Below the pieces are notes generated by a model. That model had not been told where the DNA came from and searched no databases. It saw only the letters and a program-made list of their open reading frames with translations. DNA of 64,000 nucleotides from Streptomyces subrutilus (lineage in GTDB: Bacteria; Actinomycetota; Actinomycetes; Streptomycetales; Streptomycetaceae): positions 6,614,001-6,678,000 of the forward strand of contig NZ_CP023701.1 in NCBI RefSeq assembly GCF_008704535.1. The letters run 5' to 3'. Positions 34,101-42,543 of the stretch are shown piece after piece. The position numbers and the translations under genes were made by a program. Positions within the stretch are counted from its first letter, which is position 1. Each line of letters opens with the position of its first letter.

Positions 34101-34979
34101 TCAGGCGCGGCCGCGCCACGGGACGGTGAGCCGCTCGACCAACCGCAGCAGGGCGTCCAGGACGATGCCCGACAGGCCGATGGCGAGGATGCCGGTGATC
34201 ACCAGCGCGGTCTGGTTGTAGCGCTGCGCGTCGCGGATCATGCCGCCGATGCCCGGCACCCCGTTGATCGTCTCCGCCGCCACGACGGAGGTGTACGCGA
34301 CGCCGACGGCGATCCGGACGCCGGTGAGGATCTCGGGCAGCGCCGAGGGCAGCCGCACCGACAGCAGCAGCGACACCGGACCCGACCCCAGCGCCCGCGC
34401 GGCCTCCACGAGCTGGTCGGGGACGGTGCGCACGGCGGCCGCCGTGGCCGCGGCGATCGGCGGCAGCGCCGCGATCACCAGCAGCCAGATCTTCGGGGCC
34501 TCGTCGATGCCGAACCAGATGACCAGCAGGGACAGGTACGCCAGTGGCGGCAGCGTCCGCAGGAAGGTCACCGCGGGCTCCAGTACGACGGCCACCGGCC
34601 GGACCGTACCGATCAGCAGGCCCAGCGGGACCCCGGCGAGCACCGCGTACCCCGAACCGGTGCCGATCCGGCCCAGGCTCACCCCGAGGTGCTCGATCAG
34701 CAGGTGGCCGCCGACGCCGCGCACCCCGTCGTGGACGGTGGACGCGAGCACGAACTGCCGCCACACCTCGCCCGGCGAGGGCACCAGCACCCGCGGCCAC
34801 ACCCCGGCCGAGACCACCGCCTGCCAGGCGGCCAGGAGCACGGCCAGGGCGACGATCCGCAGCGCGCCCCAGCGCAGCGCCTCGCGCAGCCTGCCCGGGC
34901 GTGCGTCCGGCTCCCCGGGCCGCGGGTCCGCGGCCGCCGGCCGCCGGTCCGGTCCGGCCTCCGTCGTGAGTGCCGTCAT
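34101..34979 (-). CDS. Sulfonate/taurine-type ABC transporter permease
   Basis: 292 residues with about six helices after a polar 30-residue N-terminus. The EAA loop AARALGSGPVSLLLSVRLP continuing to SALPEILTG marks the ATPase contact, and IWFGIDEAPKIW is typical of SsuC/TauC. The ATG forms an ATGA overlap with the stop of the monooxygenase gene, so the two are coupled. The gap to the binding-protein gene is 73 nt. Confidence 0.9.
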   Translation of the reverse strand: MTALTTEAGPDRRPAAADPRPGEPDARPGRLREALRWGALRIVALAVLLAAWQAVVSAGVWPRVLVPSPGEVWRQFVLASTVHDGVRGVGGHLLIEHLGVSLGRIGTGSGYAVLAGVPLGLLIGTVRPVAVVLEPAVTFLRTLPPLAYLSLLVIWFGIDEAPKIWLLVIAALPPIAAATAAAVRTVPDQLVEAARALGSGPVSLLLSVRLPSALPEILTGVRIAVGVAYTSVVAAETINGVPGIGGMIRDAQRYNQTALVITGILAIGLSGIVLDALLRLVERLTVPWRGRA

Positions 34980-36094
34980 GCGCCGGCCGCCGGTCCGGTC
35001 AGCGCCCGCAGCCGCGGCGCGACCTCCTCGCCGACCCGGTACGCCTCCTCCAGGTGCGGGTAGCCGGACAGGACGAACTCGTCGATGCCCAGGGCCCGGT
35101 ACTCGGCGAGCCGCGCGGCCACCTCGTCGTGCGAGCCGACCAGAGCCGTCCCGGCGCCCTCGCGGACCAGGCCGATGCCCGCCCAGAGGTTCGGCGCCAC
35201 CGTCAGCCGGGCGGCGTCCGCGACGCCGCCGTGCAGCGCCGTCATCCGCGCCTGCCCGGTGGAGTCCATGCGCGCGAACCGCTCCTGGCTCGCCCGGACG
35301 GCCTCCGGGTCCAGACCGGCCAGGATGCGGTCGGCCTCCGCCCAGGCCTCGGCCGCCGTGTCCCGGCTGATGACGTGCAGCCGCAGCCCGAAGCGGACGC
35401 GGCGCCCGGCGGCCCGGGCCTTCTCCCGCACCCGGTCGACCCGCGCGGCGACGGCGAGCGGCGGCTCGCCCCAGAGCAACTGCACGTCGGCCCGTCGGGC
35501 GGCGACGTCCTCGGCCGCGGGCGAGGCCCCGCCGAAGTAGAGCGGTACGGGATGGCGCAGCTCGGGACCGGACAGCCGGGCGCCCTCGATCCGCAGGTGG
35601 GCGCCGTCGTGGTCCACCGCCTTGCCGTCCAGCAGGTCCCGGAGCACCGCCATCACCTCGTCGGTGCGGGCGTAGCGGTCGTCGTGGGCCAACAGGTCCC
35701 CGTAGGCCCGCTGTTCGGCGGAATCGCCGCCGGTGACCACGTTCAGTGCGAGCCGTCCGCCGGCGAACCGGCGGAAGGCGTCGGCCTGCTGGGCGAGCAG
35801 CGTGGGGCTGGCGAAGCCGGCCCGGAAGGCCACGAGGAAGCCGATGCGCGTCGTGTGCTGGGCGAGTGCGGAGGAGAGGATCCACGGGTCCACGCAGCCC
35901 AGCCCCACGGGCGTGAGCAGCGAATGGAAGCCGGCCTGCTCGGCCGCCCGGGCCACCTGGGCCAGGTACGGGACGTCGGCGGGGCGCCGGGTGGCGGCGC
36001 CGGTGCGGCCTTGTACGGCGGTGACGCCGCCGGGGTCGCGGCCGTCCCCGCCGGTGGGCAGGAACCAGTGGAGCAGCAGGGGGTTTTCCGGCAT
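34976..36094 (-). CDS. LLM-class flavin monooxygenase (alkanesulfonate monooxygenase-like)
   Basis: 372 residues from ATG 36094. It is a luciferase-like TIM barrel: LLLHWFLPTGGDGRD at the N-terminus, CVDPWILSSALAQHTTRIGF, RRFAGGRLALNVVTGGDSAE and VPLYFGGASPAAEDVAA, closely following SsuD. SsuD uses reduced FMN and oxygen to release sulfite from alkanesulfonates. No flavin reductase gene adjoins, so one is supplied elsewhere. The gene leads the operon with the transporter, a typical layout, and sits behind a leader peptide and hairpins. Confidence 0.9.
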   Translation of the reverse strand: MPENPLLLHWFLPTGGDGRDPGGVTAVQGRTGAATRRPADVPYLAQVARAAEQAGFHSLLTPVGLGCVDPWILSSALAQHTTRIGFLVAFRAGFASPTLLAQQADAFRRFAGGRLALNVVTGGDSAEQRAYGDLLAHDDRYARTDEVMAVLRDLLDGKAVDHDGAHLRIEGARLSGPELRHPVPLYFGGASPAAEDVAARRADVQLLWGEPPLAVAARVDRVREKARAAGRRVRFGLRLHVISRDTAAEAWAEADRILAGLDPEAVRASQERFARMDSTGQARMTALHGGVADAARLTVAPNLWAGIGLVREGAGTALVGSHDEVAARLAEYRALGIDEFVLSGYPHLEEAYRVGEEVAPRLRALTGPAAGA

Positions 36095-36125
36095 GGGGGA
36101 CCTCGTCGGAGCAGCGGCGCACCGC

Positions 36126-36157
36126 GTGCCGGCGCCGCGGGAGGGCGGCGCCGGCAC
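36126..36157 (-). terminator. Attenuator-like hairpin before the sulfonate operon
   Basis: A perfect 13-bp stem, GTGCCGGCGCCGC (36126-36138) and GCGGCGCCGGCAC (36145-36157), closes on a 6-nt loop, 31 nt before the monooxygenase start. It is between the leader peptide and the first structural gene, where an attenuator is expected. No U-run follows. Confidence 0.6.
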
Positions 36158-36272
36158 GGGGGCGCGGAGAGGAGGGCAGGCGGAGTCCGGCGCGCGGCGC
36201 GGCGCGCGGAAGGACGGAGCGTGCGAGGGGGGCGAGCGGATGCGCTCGGGGTGCGCGGGAGGCGCGCGGGTG

Positions 36273-36325
36273 CCCGTACGGCGTCAGGAGCGGCGGATCA
36301 GGGGATCAACAGCCGTGCGTACGGG
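36273..36325 (-). promoter_or_regulatory. Hairpin overlapping the end of the leader peptide
   Basis: In transcript order the arms are CCCGTACG (36325-36318), inside the peptide's last codons for Ser-Arg-Thr, and CGTACGGG (36280-36273). A ribosome held at the terminal Cys codon (36309-36311) would cover the first arm. This is the usual logic of peptide-based attenuation; the mechanism is inferred. Confidence 0.45.
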
Positions 36326-36401
36326 AGGAGTCGGCCCGACAGAGCATGGTCGAGACACGCAGCAGATCCACGTGACGACGCGAGACGAGAAGGGGGGCCA
36401 T
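36306..36401 (-). CDS. Cysteine-containing leader peptide of the sulfonate operon
   Basis: 31 residues from ATG 36401. It contains SRRHVDLLRVST and then LCRADSSRTHGC, ending in Cys-stop. Peptides of this SRRHVDL..R...CR type are common in Streptomyces directly upstream of sulfur-assimilation genes. Two Cys codons, the last being TGT next to TGA, suggest that cysteine supply is read by translation. It lies 211 nt before the monooxygenase start with two hairpins in between. The ribosome site is weak (GGAT). Confidence 0.65.
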   Translation of the reverse strand: MAPLLVSRRHVDLLRVSTMLCRADSSRTHGC

Positions 36402-36493
36402 GGCCGCATCCTGTCGGTGAGGGGCGGGCGAGGACAAGCCGTGTCCGGATGCTGGATTAAACCGTTCCGGGATGTGGACGAAGAGGAGGCGGG

Positions 36494-37027
36494 CTAGCGG
36501 CGCCGGTTGAAGGGGAGGCGGCCCAGGACCAGGGCCATGCCGCAGGTGTCGGTGAGCGCCGAGAAGGCGAGTCCGGCGCCGACCGCCGCGGACAGCAGCT
36601 GGAACGCCGGGTGCACCAGCAGGGCGAGGAGCAGGCCGAGCAGCACCAACGCGCCGGCGGTGAGCCGGACCTGCCGCTCCATCGCCCACACCGACCGGCG
36701 GCCGTCGGCGGGGTGGTCGAGGCCGTGGCCGGCGGCCGCCCACGAGCGGGTGCCGCCGGCCAGGCCGATGGCGGTGACGCCGTGCGCGGCGAGGGTGCGG
36801 GCGGCGTTCTCGGAGCGGGCGCCGGAGGCGCAGACCAGCAGCAGCACCTTGTCCTCGGCGGCGCGGCGCAACTCGGGCAGGGAGGCGCCGATCCGGTCGA
36901 GCGGGACGTTCACGGCGCCGGGCAGGTGCCCGGAGGCGTACTCGCCCGGAGTGCGGACGTCGACGACCGTGAAGTCCTCCGGGCGGGCGTGGACCTGGCC
37001 GGCGGTGAGGGTGGCGGGACTCGTCAT
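36494..37027 (-). CDS. Rhodanese-domain membrane protein (YgaP-like)
   Basis: 177 residues. A rhodanese domain (about 5-100) has FTVVDVRTPGEYASGHLPGA and the active-site loop LLVCASGARSENA, whose Cys carries the persulfide. Then come two membrane helices (about 125-160, AGALVLLGLLLALLVHPAFQ), a DUF2892-type segment with FSALTDTCGM. YgaP of Escherichia coli has the same layout and handles sulfane sulfur at the membrane. RBS AAGGAG lies 10 nt from the ATG. A second leader peptide precedes it. Confidence 0.9.
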   Translation of the reverse strand: MTSPATLTAGQVHARPEDFTVVDVRTPGEYASGHLPGAVNVPLDRIGASLPELRRAAEDKVLLLVCASGARSENAARTLAAHGVTAIGLAGGTRSWAAAGHGLDHPADGRRSVWAMERQVRLTAGALVLLGLLLALLVHPAFQLLSAAVGAGLAFSALTDTCGMALVLGRLPFNRRR

Positions 37028-37251
37028 GGGTGCGGGGCTCCTTGGGTGGCGGGACGGGGGTGCGGGGCGGGCGGCCTCGGGGTGCGGCGGACCCGGCCTC
37101 GGTGCGCGGCGGGCCCGGGCCGCGCGGGGCGACGGGGTCCGGGCCGCGCGGCGCCGAAAGATGCGGACGGGCGCGGGCCGCGGGGCCCCGTGCGCAGGGC
37201 GGCGGGGTGCCCGTACGGGCGGGAGCGCGGGATCCGGAGGGAGGGCAGGCG

Positions 37252-37299
37252 TCAGCGACGACAACAGGAGCGCGACAGGAGGCGCTGGGTGACGGCCAT
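37252..37299 (-). CDS. Cys-Cys leader peptide before the rhodanese gene
   Basis: 15 residues from ATG 37299 (19 from ATG 37311), reading MAVTQRLLSRSCCRR. It ends in two adjacent Cys codons, both TGT although TGC is the usual choice here, then Arg-Arg-stop. Position (225 nt before the gene), size and Cys content fit a sulfur-responsive leader peptide. Between it and the gene is a 13-bp direct repeat CCGGGCCGCGCGG (37115 and 37139). Neither start has a clear ribosome site. Confidence 0.5.
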   Translation of the reverse strand: MAVTQRLLSRSCCRR

Positions 37300-37475
37300 G
37301 CGGCGGATCATAGGCCGGAGCGCGCGTTCGGGCCAGCGGCCGGACGCGCGACCCGTCGCCGGAGGCCCGCACCGGGCCCCGGGCGTCGCGGGACCACGCG
37401 AAGCTCCCGGCCACCGGAGGTTCCGGTGCCCGGGAGCGCGAGGTGTGTGGTGCCGCGGCGGTGCGGGGGCCGGGT

Positions 37476-38900
37476 CTACGCGGCCGCGACCGCGACCTCG
37501 GGGTCGGGTTCGGTGTCCTCCGGGATGCTGACCAGCCAGCGGGTGTCCTTGCGGGGGCGCAGGTACAGCGCCCAGTACAGCGTGGCCACCGCGGTGATCC
37601 CGCCGGTCCACAGCAGGTACGCCGTCTCCTGCTGGGTCAGGATGTACGCGAAGACGGCGATCAGCACCACCGGCACCGCCGGCCACAGCGGCATCCGCCA
37701 CGCCGCGCTCCCGCGGTGCTCCCCGCGCCGGCTGAACAGCGCGGCCACCGCCACCAGCAGGTACATGCCGGTCACCGAAACGCCGGTGACCCCGTACAGG
37801 GTGTCGAGGTTGACGAAGCACATCGCCGCGCCCGGGACTCCGACGAGGAGCGTGGCCACCCACGGCGAGCCGAACCGGCCGAGCCGGGCCAGGGCGTTGT
37901 TGACCGGCTCGGGCCAGGCCTTGTCGCGGGCGGAGGCGAAGAGCACCCGGGAGTTCTGGATGACCATGACGATGCCCGCGTTGACGATCGCGAGGGCCAC
38001 GCACAGGCTCACGAAGGTGCCGACGGCGGAGTTGGACCAGGCGGTGACCATCGCGCCGATGTCGCCCGAGGTCAGTGCGTCCAGATCGGGGGCGCCCACG
38101 GTGATGGCGACGACCGGGACCAGGATGACGGCGGTGGAGATGGCGAGGGTGGCGAGCACCGTCCGGGGCACGTCGCGGCGCGGCTTCTCCAACTCCTCCG
38201 AGAGGTAGACGGCGGTGGAGAAGCCCTGGGTGACGAACAGGGCGATGGCGAGCCCGGAGACCACCATCATCGCGGTGACCGGGGAGGTCCCCCCTGCCTC
38301 GGCCGCGACCGTTCCGTGCACCAGGGAGCCGGCGCCGCGCTCGGCGTGGGCGAAGCCCAGTACGGCGACCAGGGCGGCCGCGATGACCTCCAGCACCAGG
38401 AAGACGCCGGTGATCCAGGCGTTGGCCCGCAGGTCGAGGAGGCCGGCGAGGGTGGCGAGCAACATCACGCCACCGCCCGCGACCGGCGCCGGGACGTCGA
38501 TCACGGGCGCCAGGTAGTCCGCCGTGCCCATGGCGATCACCGGCGGCACGATCATGACGACGAGCAGGGACAGGACGAAGACGAGCCAGCCGGCGAGCCG
38601 CCCGGCCAGGGTGGAGACCATGGCGTACTCGCCGCCCGCGCTGGGGATGAGGGTGCCCAGCTCGGAGTAGCAGAACGCGACACCGATGCACAGCAGCGAG
38701 CCGATGGCGATGGTGAGGGCGGTCCACGTGCCGAGGCCCGCGAACAGGTCGGGGACGACGACGAAGAGGGTCGACGCGGGCGTCACGCAGGAGAGCGTGA
38801 GCAGGGTGCCGCCGACGACGCCGATGGAACGCCTGAGTTTCTGCGGGACGGGCCCGGTGGCGGGGGAGAGGGCCTGTGGAGCGCTGAGGGTGTCGGTCAT
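37476..38900 (-). CDS. APC-family amino acid permease
   Basis: 474 residues with about twelve helices. SIGVVGGTLLTLSCVTPAST is the first helix with the G-rich substrate motif, IGVAFCYSELGTLIPSAGGE continuing to YAMVS is the consensus in helix 2, and FSTAVYLSEELEKPRRDVPR is the loop after helix 6. It imports an amino acid or polyamine with a proton. The C-terminus ends in Glu/Asp/Pro-rich sequence. It is a single gene; no amino-acid enzyme adjoins to indicate the substrate. Confidence 0.88.
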   Translation of the reverse strand: MTDTLSAPQALSPATGPVPQKLRRSIGVVGGTLLTLSCVTPASTLFVVVPDLFAGLGTWTALTIAIGSLLCIGVAFCYSELGTLIPSAGGEYAMVSTLAGRLAGWLVFVLSLLVVMIVPPVIAMGTADYLAPVIDVPAPVAGGGVMLLATLAGLLDLRANAWITGVFLVLEVIAAALVAVLGFAHAERGAGSLVHGTVAAEAGGTSPVTAMMVVSGLAIALFVTQGFSTAVYLSEELEKPRRDVPRTVLATLAISTAVILVPVVAITVGAPDLDALTSGDIGAMVTAWSNSAVGTFVSLCVALAIVNAGIVMVIQNSRVLFASARDKAWPEPVNNALARLGRFGSPWVATLLVGVPGAAMCFVNLDTLYGVTGVSVTGMYLLVAVAALFSRRGEHRGSAAWRMPLWPAVPVVLIAVFAYILTQQETAYLLWTGGITAVATLYWALYLRPRKDTRWLVSIPEDTEPDPEVAVAAA

Positions 38901-39207
38901 CGGTACGGCTTCCGATCGGCAGGTGCGGCGAGTGAGCGGGAGCGGTATCGCCTCCGAGGCGTGGTGGGCACAGTGGTTCGGTGGCTCCCGGGCCGTCATG
39001 CAATCCCCGCGGCATCCGCCGGTCAAGCCCCGTTCACCTGCGGATTCCATCGTCGCCCAGCTCTCCGGCGTCCGAGGGGGACGTAAAGACGGTGTGAACG
39101 CTGCCCGAGGGGGCGGTGCGGGAACCGCAGCCCGCTCCCGAAGAATTTCCCCCCGCTTTGCCGCGCGCACCGTCCCTCCCGCGCACCGCGCGTCCGCGGG
39201 GGTGGCG
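38901..39207. other. Intergenic region upstream of the permease gene
   Basis: The region lies between two leftward genes and should hold the permease promoter. Frames are open but show no domain. I see no strong hairpin or RNA gene. A short AT-richer patch, GAAGAATTTCC, lies near 39139-39149. Confidence 0.5.
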
Positions 39208-41355
39208 TCAGCGGGGGCGCGAGGCCAGCAGCAGGGCCCGGTCGTCCGGCCGGTCCGCGTCGTCGTCCACGTCCCCGATCAGCCGGTCGGCGGTCTCGGT
39301 CAGCGGGGTCGGCCGGGCCGCGGCCAGCGAGCGCCGCAGCCGCTCCACCCCGGCGTCGATGTCGGTGCCGGGCTTCTCCACCAGGCCGTCGGTGTACAGG
39401 GCGAGCACCGATCCGGTCGCCAGCCGCAGGTCCGTCACCGGGTACGCGGCCTCGGGGTCCACGCCGAGCACCACCCCGCCGGCCAGCTCCAGCACCTCGG
39501 TCCGGCCGTCGGGGTGGCGCAGCAGCGGCTGCGGGTGCCCGGCCCGGACGGCCCGGGTACGTCCCGACTCCGGGTCGAGCAGCACGTAGCAGCAACTCGC
39601 GAACTGGCCCGGGTCCAGGTCGATCAGGAGCTGGTTGGTACCGGCCATGACCTCCTGGGGGGTACTGCCGGTGAGTGCGAACGCCCTCACTGCGCTGCGC
39701 AGTTGGCCCATCGTGGCCGCCGCCGCCACCCCGTGTCCCTGGACGTCGCCGATCACCAGGGCCAGCTGCCCGTCGGCCGTCTCGATCACGTCGTACCAGT
39801 CGCCGCCCACGTCCATGCCCTCGGTGCCGGGCAGGTAGCGGCCCACCGTCTCCACGTGCTCGCGCACCGGCAACCGGTGCGGCAGCAGCGCCGATTGGAG
39901 CCCCCGGGCGAGTGCGGACTCGCTGTCGTAGCGCCGCGCCCGCTCCAGGGCCTGCGCGATCAGCCCGGCCAGCGCGGTGAGCACCGTGCGCTCCTCCGCG
40001 CTGAAGCCGCGCGGAACGTCGAAGCCGAGGATGCACGAGCCCACCGGTCGCCCGGAGGCGATCAGCGGCAGGAAGGCCCGGGCCCCGACGTCGGCGTCGA
40101 GCGGGATGCCGGGGTAGGCGGCGGCCAGGTGCTGCATCGACTCGAAGAACAGCGGCCGTCCCGAGGTCAGCGTCTCCACGCCCGGCAGCCGGACGTCCAG
40201 CGCCACCCCGTCGAACCGGTCCAGGAACCCCGCGGGGAAACCGGTCTCCCACGCGAGGTGCAGGTGCCGTTCGTCGAGCAGGTAGATCGCCAGCTGGCGT
40301 CCGCCGAACGCGGGCAGCAGCTCCTCCGTCACCACCGCCGACACCTGGCGGGCCGTGATCGCCTCGGTCAGGGCGATGGCGAGGGCCACCGGCCGGTACA
40401 GAGGGGAGGCGCGGTCGCCGGACGGGCCTGGGGCGCCGCCGAGCGCGGCCGCCGACGCGGGAGCCGGCCGGGGCGCCGGCGCGTACGCCGGCTTCTCGCC
40501 GGCGCCGACCGTCAGGGTCACGCCCTCGGGCCCGGGGTACAGGCCGACGGAGAGCCAGTCCCCGGGCGAGTGCCAGCCCCGCCGGGCGGAGAACAGCACG
40601 GGCTCGGTGGACAGGAACACGGCCCGGAAGTGGTCCTCGTACGCCGGATGGCCGAGCCAGGGCAGCGCCTCCCACAGCACCCGGCCCAGCAGCTCGGACC
40701 CGCCGGAGTCCAGCAGCTCCCCCGCGCCGGCGTTGGCGAAGCGGATCGTGCCCTGCCGGTCCAGCGAGAGCACCGCCTGCGCGAGCCGGTCCACGGCCTC
40801 GCGGGGCCCGCCGTGCCCGCCGGGAGGCGCTACGGGCAGCGGGTCGCCGTCCCACAGCACGGGCGCCCCGGCCTCCTCCTCGATCTCCGCCAGCTCCCGG
40901 GCCAGCCGGTCGGCGGCCTCGCGCAACCGCTCCCGGTCCAGGGCGCCGACCGGGACTCCGGGGGTCGCGGCGCGCAGGGCGAACAGGACCCCGAACCGCT
41001 TCGGCCCGGCGCTCACGGGCTCGTACATCGAGCCGAAGGGGAACGGCATCCCGGCCACCAGCTGCGGGAACCGCCGCATCGCCGACTCCGCGTCGGGCAG
41101 GTGCACGGCCTGGCCGGCCCGGTACGCCTCGGCCACCGGGTACGGGCGGTTGACGTGCATCCGCCACCAGGGCCGGAACAGCTGCGGCGGTACCCCGGAC
41201 AGGACGGCGATGCGGAGCAGCCCCTGCGCCCCGGAGCGCAGGTACAGCCCGCCCGCGTACCCACCGACGGCCTCCACCGCGTCGACAGCGGCCCGGGTGA
41301 GGACCTGGGCCGTGGCCTCGGGGGCGGGGCCGAGGTCGTCCGGTCTCGCCGTCAC
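39208..41355 (-). CDS. GAF-PAS-GAF-SpoIIE signalling phosphatase
   Basis: 715 residues from GTG 41355. The modules in order are a GAF-like domain (about 15-150), a PAS domain (about 195-310, LSLDRQGTIRFANAGAGELL), a second GAF (about 345-490, VEEELLPAF-like start and FSAEERTVLTALAGLIAQAL end) and a SpoIIE/PP2C domain (about 500-710) with VGGDWYDVI, IGDVQGHGVAA, YTDGLVEKPG and a closing DRALLLASR. Unlike the protein at 17473 it lacks a kinase domain. It should dephosphorylate an anti-sigma antagonist on sensing small ligands. The start codon has no strong ribosome site. Confidence 0.87.
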   Translation of the reverse strand: MTARPDDLGPAPEATAQVLTRAAVDAVEAVGGYAGGLYLRSGAQGLLRIAVLSGVPPQLFRPWWRMHVNRPYPVAEAYRAGQAVHLPDAESAMRRFPQLVAGMPFPFGSMYEPVSAGPKRFGVLFALRAATPGVPVGALDRERLREAADRLARELAEIEEEAGAPVLWDGDPLPVAPPGGHGGPREAVDRLAQAVLSLDRQGTIRFANAGAGELLDSGGSELLGRVLWEALPWLGHPAYEDHFRAVFLSTEPVLFSARRGWHSPGDWLSVGLYPGPEGVTLTVGAGEKPAYAPAPRPAPASAAALGGAPGPSGDRASPLYRPVALAIALTEAITARQVSAVVTEELLPAFGGRQLAIYLLDERHLHLAWETGFPAGFLDRFDGVALDVRLPGVETLTSGRPLFFESMQHLAAAYPGIPLDADVGARAFLPLIASGRPVGSCILGFDVPRGFSAEERTVLTALAGLIAQALERARRYDSESALARGLQSALLPHRLPVREHVETVGRYLPGTEGMDVGGDWYDVIETADGQLALVIGDVQGHGVAAAATMGQLRSAVRAFALTGSTPQEVMAGTNQLLIDLDPGQFASCCYVLLDPESGRTRAVRAGHPQPLLRHPDGRTEVLELAGGVVLGVDPEAAYPVTDLRLATGSVLALYTDGLVEKPGTDIDAGVERLRRSLAAARPTPLTETADRLIGDVDDDADRPDDRALLLASRPR

Positions 41356-41663
41356 ACCGCCAGGATGCGCCCTGCGCGGCGGTGGCCGCACCCGGACGGG
41401 GCGAGCGGGCCGGGCGACGCGCCGCACGGGCGCGTGCGGGCACGGCCCGGCGGCCGGCGTCGGCGCGGGCGCGCACGGTCCGGTCCCGACGGACAGGGCC
41501 GCCGGGTGGAGGGCGTACGTCGGCACGATCCGCAAGGGACGCCCTAGGCCGACCGCGTCCCCCGTGCGGGGGACGGACGGGAGTCCGGACCGCGGCCCGG
41601 ACGCGGCGCGGGGCACGATACGCACGCGTCCCCCACCCCGGCCGGCCCCGCGGAAGGCAGAGC
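41356..41663. other. Divergent intergenic region
   Basis: This region lies between the divergent phosphatase and methyltransferase genes and must hold both promoters. GATACG (41618-41623) is a possible -10 for the methyltransferase. GGAAGG (41652-41657) is its ribosome site. I see no gene or repeat. Confidence 0.5.
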
Positions 41664-42401
41664 ATGCGGTTCCCGTACGACACCACCGGCGAGCGCCACG
41701 CGCGGTCGAAGGCCGCGGCGGCCTTCGCGGCGGCCGACCATCACACGCTGCACGGCGCCCTCGACGCGCTCGGCGGGGTGAACGGCCTCGACGCCCTCGA
41801 CCTGGCCTGCGGATACGGCTACATCACCCGGCTGCTGGTGCGCGGCGGGGCCCGGCGCGCCGTCGGCGTGGACCCGTGCGCGGAGCGCATCGCCCGGGCC
41901 CGCGCGCACGAGGCGACGAAGGACCGGCCGAACGTCGAGTACCACGTCGGTGACCTCCCGGGCCTGCCCGGCCTCGGCCCGTTCGACCTCGCCACCGCCG
42001 CCTACCCCTTCAACGAGGCCACCGACCGGACCCGGCTGCACGCCGTGTTCCGTGCCGTCCGCACCCAGCTGCGGCCCGGCGGCCGGCTGCTGGCGATCGT
42101 GCCGAACGCCGGCGCGTTCCCGCGCGTCGACTGGTCGCCGTACGGGGTGCGCATCCTCGACCGGCTCCCGGCGGGCGACGCACCGCTGCTGAAGGCGCAC
42201 TTCCTCACCGACCCGCCCGAGCCGTTCGAGTTCCGCGAGTGGTCCCACGCCGATCTGGCCGAAGCGGCCGTCGAGGCGGGCTTCGGCACCGTCGGCTGGC
42301 AGCCCAACCGGACCCCGCCGCCCGACGCGGTGCGCGACGAGGCCTACTGGACGGCCTACCGGGCCTGGCCCGTCAGCTCGCTGATGACCTGCACGGCGTG
42401 A
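41664..42401 (+). CDS. Class I SAM-dependent methyltransferase
   Basis: 245 residues. The SAM-binding motif I is ALDLACGYGYITRLL (about residues 45-59), followed by acidic GVDPCAERI (motif II) and GPFDLATAAYPFNE (motif IV). GGRLLAIVPNAG closes the Rossmann core. The family is that of small-molecule methyltransferases such as those in natural-product or quinone pathways; the substrate is not shown. GGAAGG lies 6 nt before the ATG. Confidence 0.85.
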   Translation: MRFPYDTTGERHARSKAAAAFAAADHHTLHGALDALGGVNGLDALDLACGYGYITRLLVRGGARRAVGVDPCAERIARARAHEATKDRPNVEYHVGDLPGLPGLGPFDLATAAYPFNEATDRTRLHAVFRAVRTQLRPGGRLLAIVPNAGAFPRVDWSPYGVRILDRLPAGDAPLLKAHFLTDPPEPFEFREWSHADLAEAAVEAGFGTVGWQPNRTPPPDAVRDEAYWTAYRAWPVSSLMTCTA

Positions 42402-42543
42402 CCCCCGCCGGCCCCCCGGACCCCGGCCGCCGGACTCACGGGCCGGTCACCCGCGGGCCGTCCGCCCGCAGGCCCGTCACCCTTTGCCCGGCCGTCTTTC
42501 GGCCGGCCCCTCGGCAGCGGGTCACCCGTCGGGGGACCGCCGC

